NCBI GenBank assembly: GCA_022885665.1
Contig: JAGQDJ010000015.1
Location: 128,955 to 192,954, forward strand
Source: Triops longicaudatus
Lineage: Eukaryota; Arthropoda; Branchiopoda; Notostraca; Triopsidae
Length of the DNA: 64,000 nucleotides
Direction: 5' to 3'
Part shown: positions 61,628 through 64,000 of the stretch, piece after piece
Position numbering within the stretch: the first letter of the stretch is position 1
How the letters are laid out: every line of letters begins with the position of its first letter
The notes under the pieces: model-generated
The model's database searches: none
Seen by the model: the letters and a program-made list of their open reading frames with translations, nothing else
Told to the model about the DNA's origin: nothing
Translations under genes and position numbers: made by a program

Positions 61628-64000
61628 GGCTGTATGGTGCTCAGACACCCTTTGAAACTTAGCTAATTGTGACAGATTTTAGTAGACAAGGGATGGCGGT
61701 GGGCCTAGTATACGCATTCTTAGAAAAAAGAAACATTTTCTGTGTTGTCAATAGGAGATCATTGGTACGTAAAGAGTAGTTGTGAGAGAGTTGTCGAAAT
61801 AGACTATGTGAGACGAAGCACTGGAATTATTGTAAACTAGTATTAAAGTCTATCTTGAACAGTACTTGTCATAACCTTGCATCCATTGCGACCCCCGTGT
61901 TACAATCATTCTTGCACCTAAATGTAACCCATTTGTTATAATCAAGCTTGTTCCTACTTATGACCCCTTTTTTAGTAGACAAAATTATAACCAGACTATT
62001 ATTTTGGAACCCCTTTTTTCCTAGATTTTAGAAATGTATTTCAAAACTTACATTGCCAATCAAACCGACGAGCCAGAATTTGATTCTCTTCTCGTTCAGT
62101 CCATAAACCCGTCCAAGATTTCACATTTCGAACTTCAGTGCGTCGTGGAAATAGTTCCCGCGCGATCAAACAGTGTTTTGAAGACTTTCCTGAAAAAAAA
62201 ATACTGAAGCATATTTTTTTCTCATTACTCAGAGTTGGTTAATAATTATTGTCGTGTTGACGAAGCTATTTAGCAGTGGAATTGCACACATTTATGGCTA
62301 AAATATTGCTCCTCGGCCCAATCTGAAAGGACAAGTGTTACGTTTTGTCGTGCATCTGTCCTGTAACCCATTAGGCTAATTTTGTATAAAGCACTTTCAA
62401 GAGGAACATCGTGTTCACTTCTTAGTCACCTGTAAGGTGCTTTGAGTGCCTTGAAACCACCAAAACTGCTCAGCATGATCTTGCAAGACTGGCACACACG
62501 ACTCATTTACAGATCGCGCCCCACCTGGTTCTCTTCTTTCGCCTTATTTGGTTCAAGTTTTCGCCATAAAGCAACACTCGTGCAGAAAACCCTTTTATCC
62601 CCTTTAGGAAAGATGCGCTAACTCTCCTTTTAGCCATATCGCATCAACTCTTGTGCCATGTTTTCCTTACTTCCAACTTGGGCACCGTCTCTCCCCCAAA
62701 CGTCCTCCAAACCTTGGATTCCTCAGTGGCCCCTTAGCAGGGCCATAAAAGCTTTCAAATCATTTGGTTAATTGCGTATTTGCAGAGCCCCAGAATCCGT
62801 TTTTGCGCTTGGTTGCAAATTAGAACCAGCCTTTACCATGATTCATGGCGTGATCATAGTGGGCTGGCTTGCTAATAAAGAAGTGGTTACATGTCGTTAG
62901 CGTTTTCAAGGGGTCCCGGGTGGGGGAGAAAAAACTAACCACAAGTAGGAGGCTCTCTATTAACGCAACTCCAATGGAAAACAAAGTAGAAATGACTTAT
63001 CGCGAAGTTATACCTTACCAGTTGAGCCTTGCAACACGAGGTTTTATTCAGCGCCGTTTTCACCGGACTGAACACGCGTGTTGTTAAGAAGCTCATCGTA
63101 AGTTCTCAACCTTTCTTCCGTTTTGCAAAAGCTTTTCGTGTACACTGTCTTTATCTGAACCATATTTCATGACGAGGGCTCTACACCGCAGCTATTCATT
63201 GTGACGGGGGCTTCTCTAAACAATAGCGGTCAAGAGGTGATTAGCTCTCTCAAAAGAGCGTTATCAGACATCACCTGCGTGAAAGATTTACGTCAGGTTC
63301 TCATCTTCCCAGTGATACCCCCCTTCTCTTTCCTCCTCGTTCGACTCTTTTTCTGCTGTTAACTATCGAAAGAGAGAGAAAACATCGAACAGAGTCTAGC
63401 TGGGGAGAAGTGGCAAATAAGATATGCGAAGGAAAAGATCCCACCGATGTTTTCTAACTTCCGATGTTAATCGAGACACGATAACCATCACTATTTATTC
63501 AACTCTTTTATTTAGAGCCTTCACAGCCTCTTCAGATACTTATTTTACGAACCTGTAAGAATCTTTTACCCCCCGAAAAGTCTGTTTAATCCCATAAAGC
63601 CGTCGTCCTTATCGTGGGTAATACAGCCACAACTTAAACTATAAGGCAAGAGCGAGACAAAGAGGAAAAACATGAGAGGCTGTAAGATACCCAACACCAA
63701 AACGTAACGCCCCTTGGTGGGTAGAATATAACTTCTCCAGCAAGTGCATTGCGTTTCTCTCGCTTAGCGATTGATTTTATTAGACCGATAAAAATTCAGC
63801 CAGAAATATTTTTCCCAAACCAGAAGTCATCTATAAGCCTCCAGTATGTATCCGAGCTCTTACCCTAACCATATTAGGGAAGCGATAAACTTTTTGCTAC
63901 AGCAAGCGGGTTAGCACATGCTAACAAAAGACACGAAAAGAGCTTCTCTCAAGACCTTTTTTTTTTAGCCACTACGATACAAGGAAGACCAATTCTCAGG
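61628..64000. other. Non-coding, nothing recognised except the diverged tandem repeat
   Basis: Only one ORF of at least 60 codons (62869-63087, plus) occurs and it has no recognised domain. The sequence from about 62.4 kb looks C-richer than the preceding 20 kb. Confidence 0.5.
61890..61962. repeat. Diverged tandem repeat, unit about 36 bp
   Basis: Two adjacent units (61890-61924 and 61925-61962) share ACCC, TGTTA, AATCA, CTTG, CCTA and TATG-like blocks in the same order. A third partial unit may begin at 61963 (ACCCC). Similarity is moderate with small gaps, so this is an old repeat or partly chance. Confidence 0.35.

Noticed and set aside
63238..63262. Histone-mRNA-like hairpin GCTCT...AGAGC
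   Set aside because: Stem is 5 bp with a 6-nt loop and the loop does not fit the histone consensus; no histone gene nearby.
1..64000. Apparent switch of GC skew near the KLF locus (C-rich left, G-rich right)
   Set aside because: Sampled counts gave C excess in about 20-34 kb (240 C versus 165 G over 17 lines) but near balance on the right (240 versus 223 over 20 lines); local tracts explain it.
1..64000. CRISPR array, prokaryotic defence island, operon, rRNA or snRNA genes
   Set aside because: No regularly spaced repeats, no packed ORFs and no recognisable rRNA, U6 or 5S sequence; the DNA is eukaryotic.

Overview
The window looks like nuclear DNA of an animal, most likely an invertebrate. 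It is AT-rich (roughly 36-38% G+C by eye), has simple repeats and short transposon-like repeats, lacks bacterial-style gene packing, and contains one spliced gene with consensus splice sites and a TATA-like box. The species cannot be named from this sequence. Almost all of the 64 kb is non-coding. Only one gene is recognised with confidence: a Krueppel-like transcription factor (KLF) on the minus strand.

KLF locus (about 37.46-41.96 kb, minus strand). A TATA-like box at 41951-41960 precedes a short first coding exon (41645-41740, 32 codons). A 2,218-bp phase-0 intron follows, then a large GC-rich second coding exon (38200-39426, 408 codons). That exon carries a low-complexity N-terminal region, an IKQE SUMO-type motif, a basic block and three C-terminal C2H2 zinc fingers closest to the KLF1/2/4 type. 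The first AATAAA downstream is at 37481-37486. Possible regulatory sequence nearby includes a CACCC-box cluster at 44.25 kb, an 11-bp perfect hairpin at 42.22 kb, and a dense block of E-box, GATA, paired ETS and RFX-half motifs at 36.9 kb. The 10-mer GGGGAAACGT occurs four times between 29.1 and 40.5 kb.

Left part (1-37 kb). No confidently coding sequence was found. It holds two G-quadruplex motifs 154 bp apart (4.26 and 4.44 kb), a weak candidate exon of a Gly-rich protein (about 12.0-12.1 kb, minus), a GC-rich block with an A-rich tail (17.1 kb), an LTR-like 3' end (17.6-17.9 kb), a 538-bp terminal-inverted-repeat element flanked by TA (18.2-18.7 kb), a strongly pyrimidine-rich tract (20.2-21.3 kb), a textbook RFX X-box (21.64 kb), a 162-bp element flanked by a 10-bp target duplication (35.1-35.3 kb) and a 13-bp-arm hairpin (35.88 kb).

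Right part (42-64 kb). Again no recognisable gene. It holds a third G-quadruplex motif (43.26 kb), scattered microsatellites, a TATA box followed by a 55-codon ORF (54.5 kb), a 157-bp MITE-like inverted repeat (61.47 kb) and small tandem repeats. Most ORFs of 60-165 codons elsewhere look like chance: they overlap on both strands, lack recognisable domains and have no supporting signals. Gene relations are limited to the one KLF gene, so no operon, defence system or multi-gene pathway is visible.
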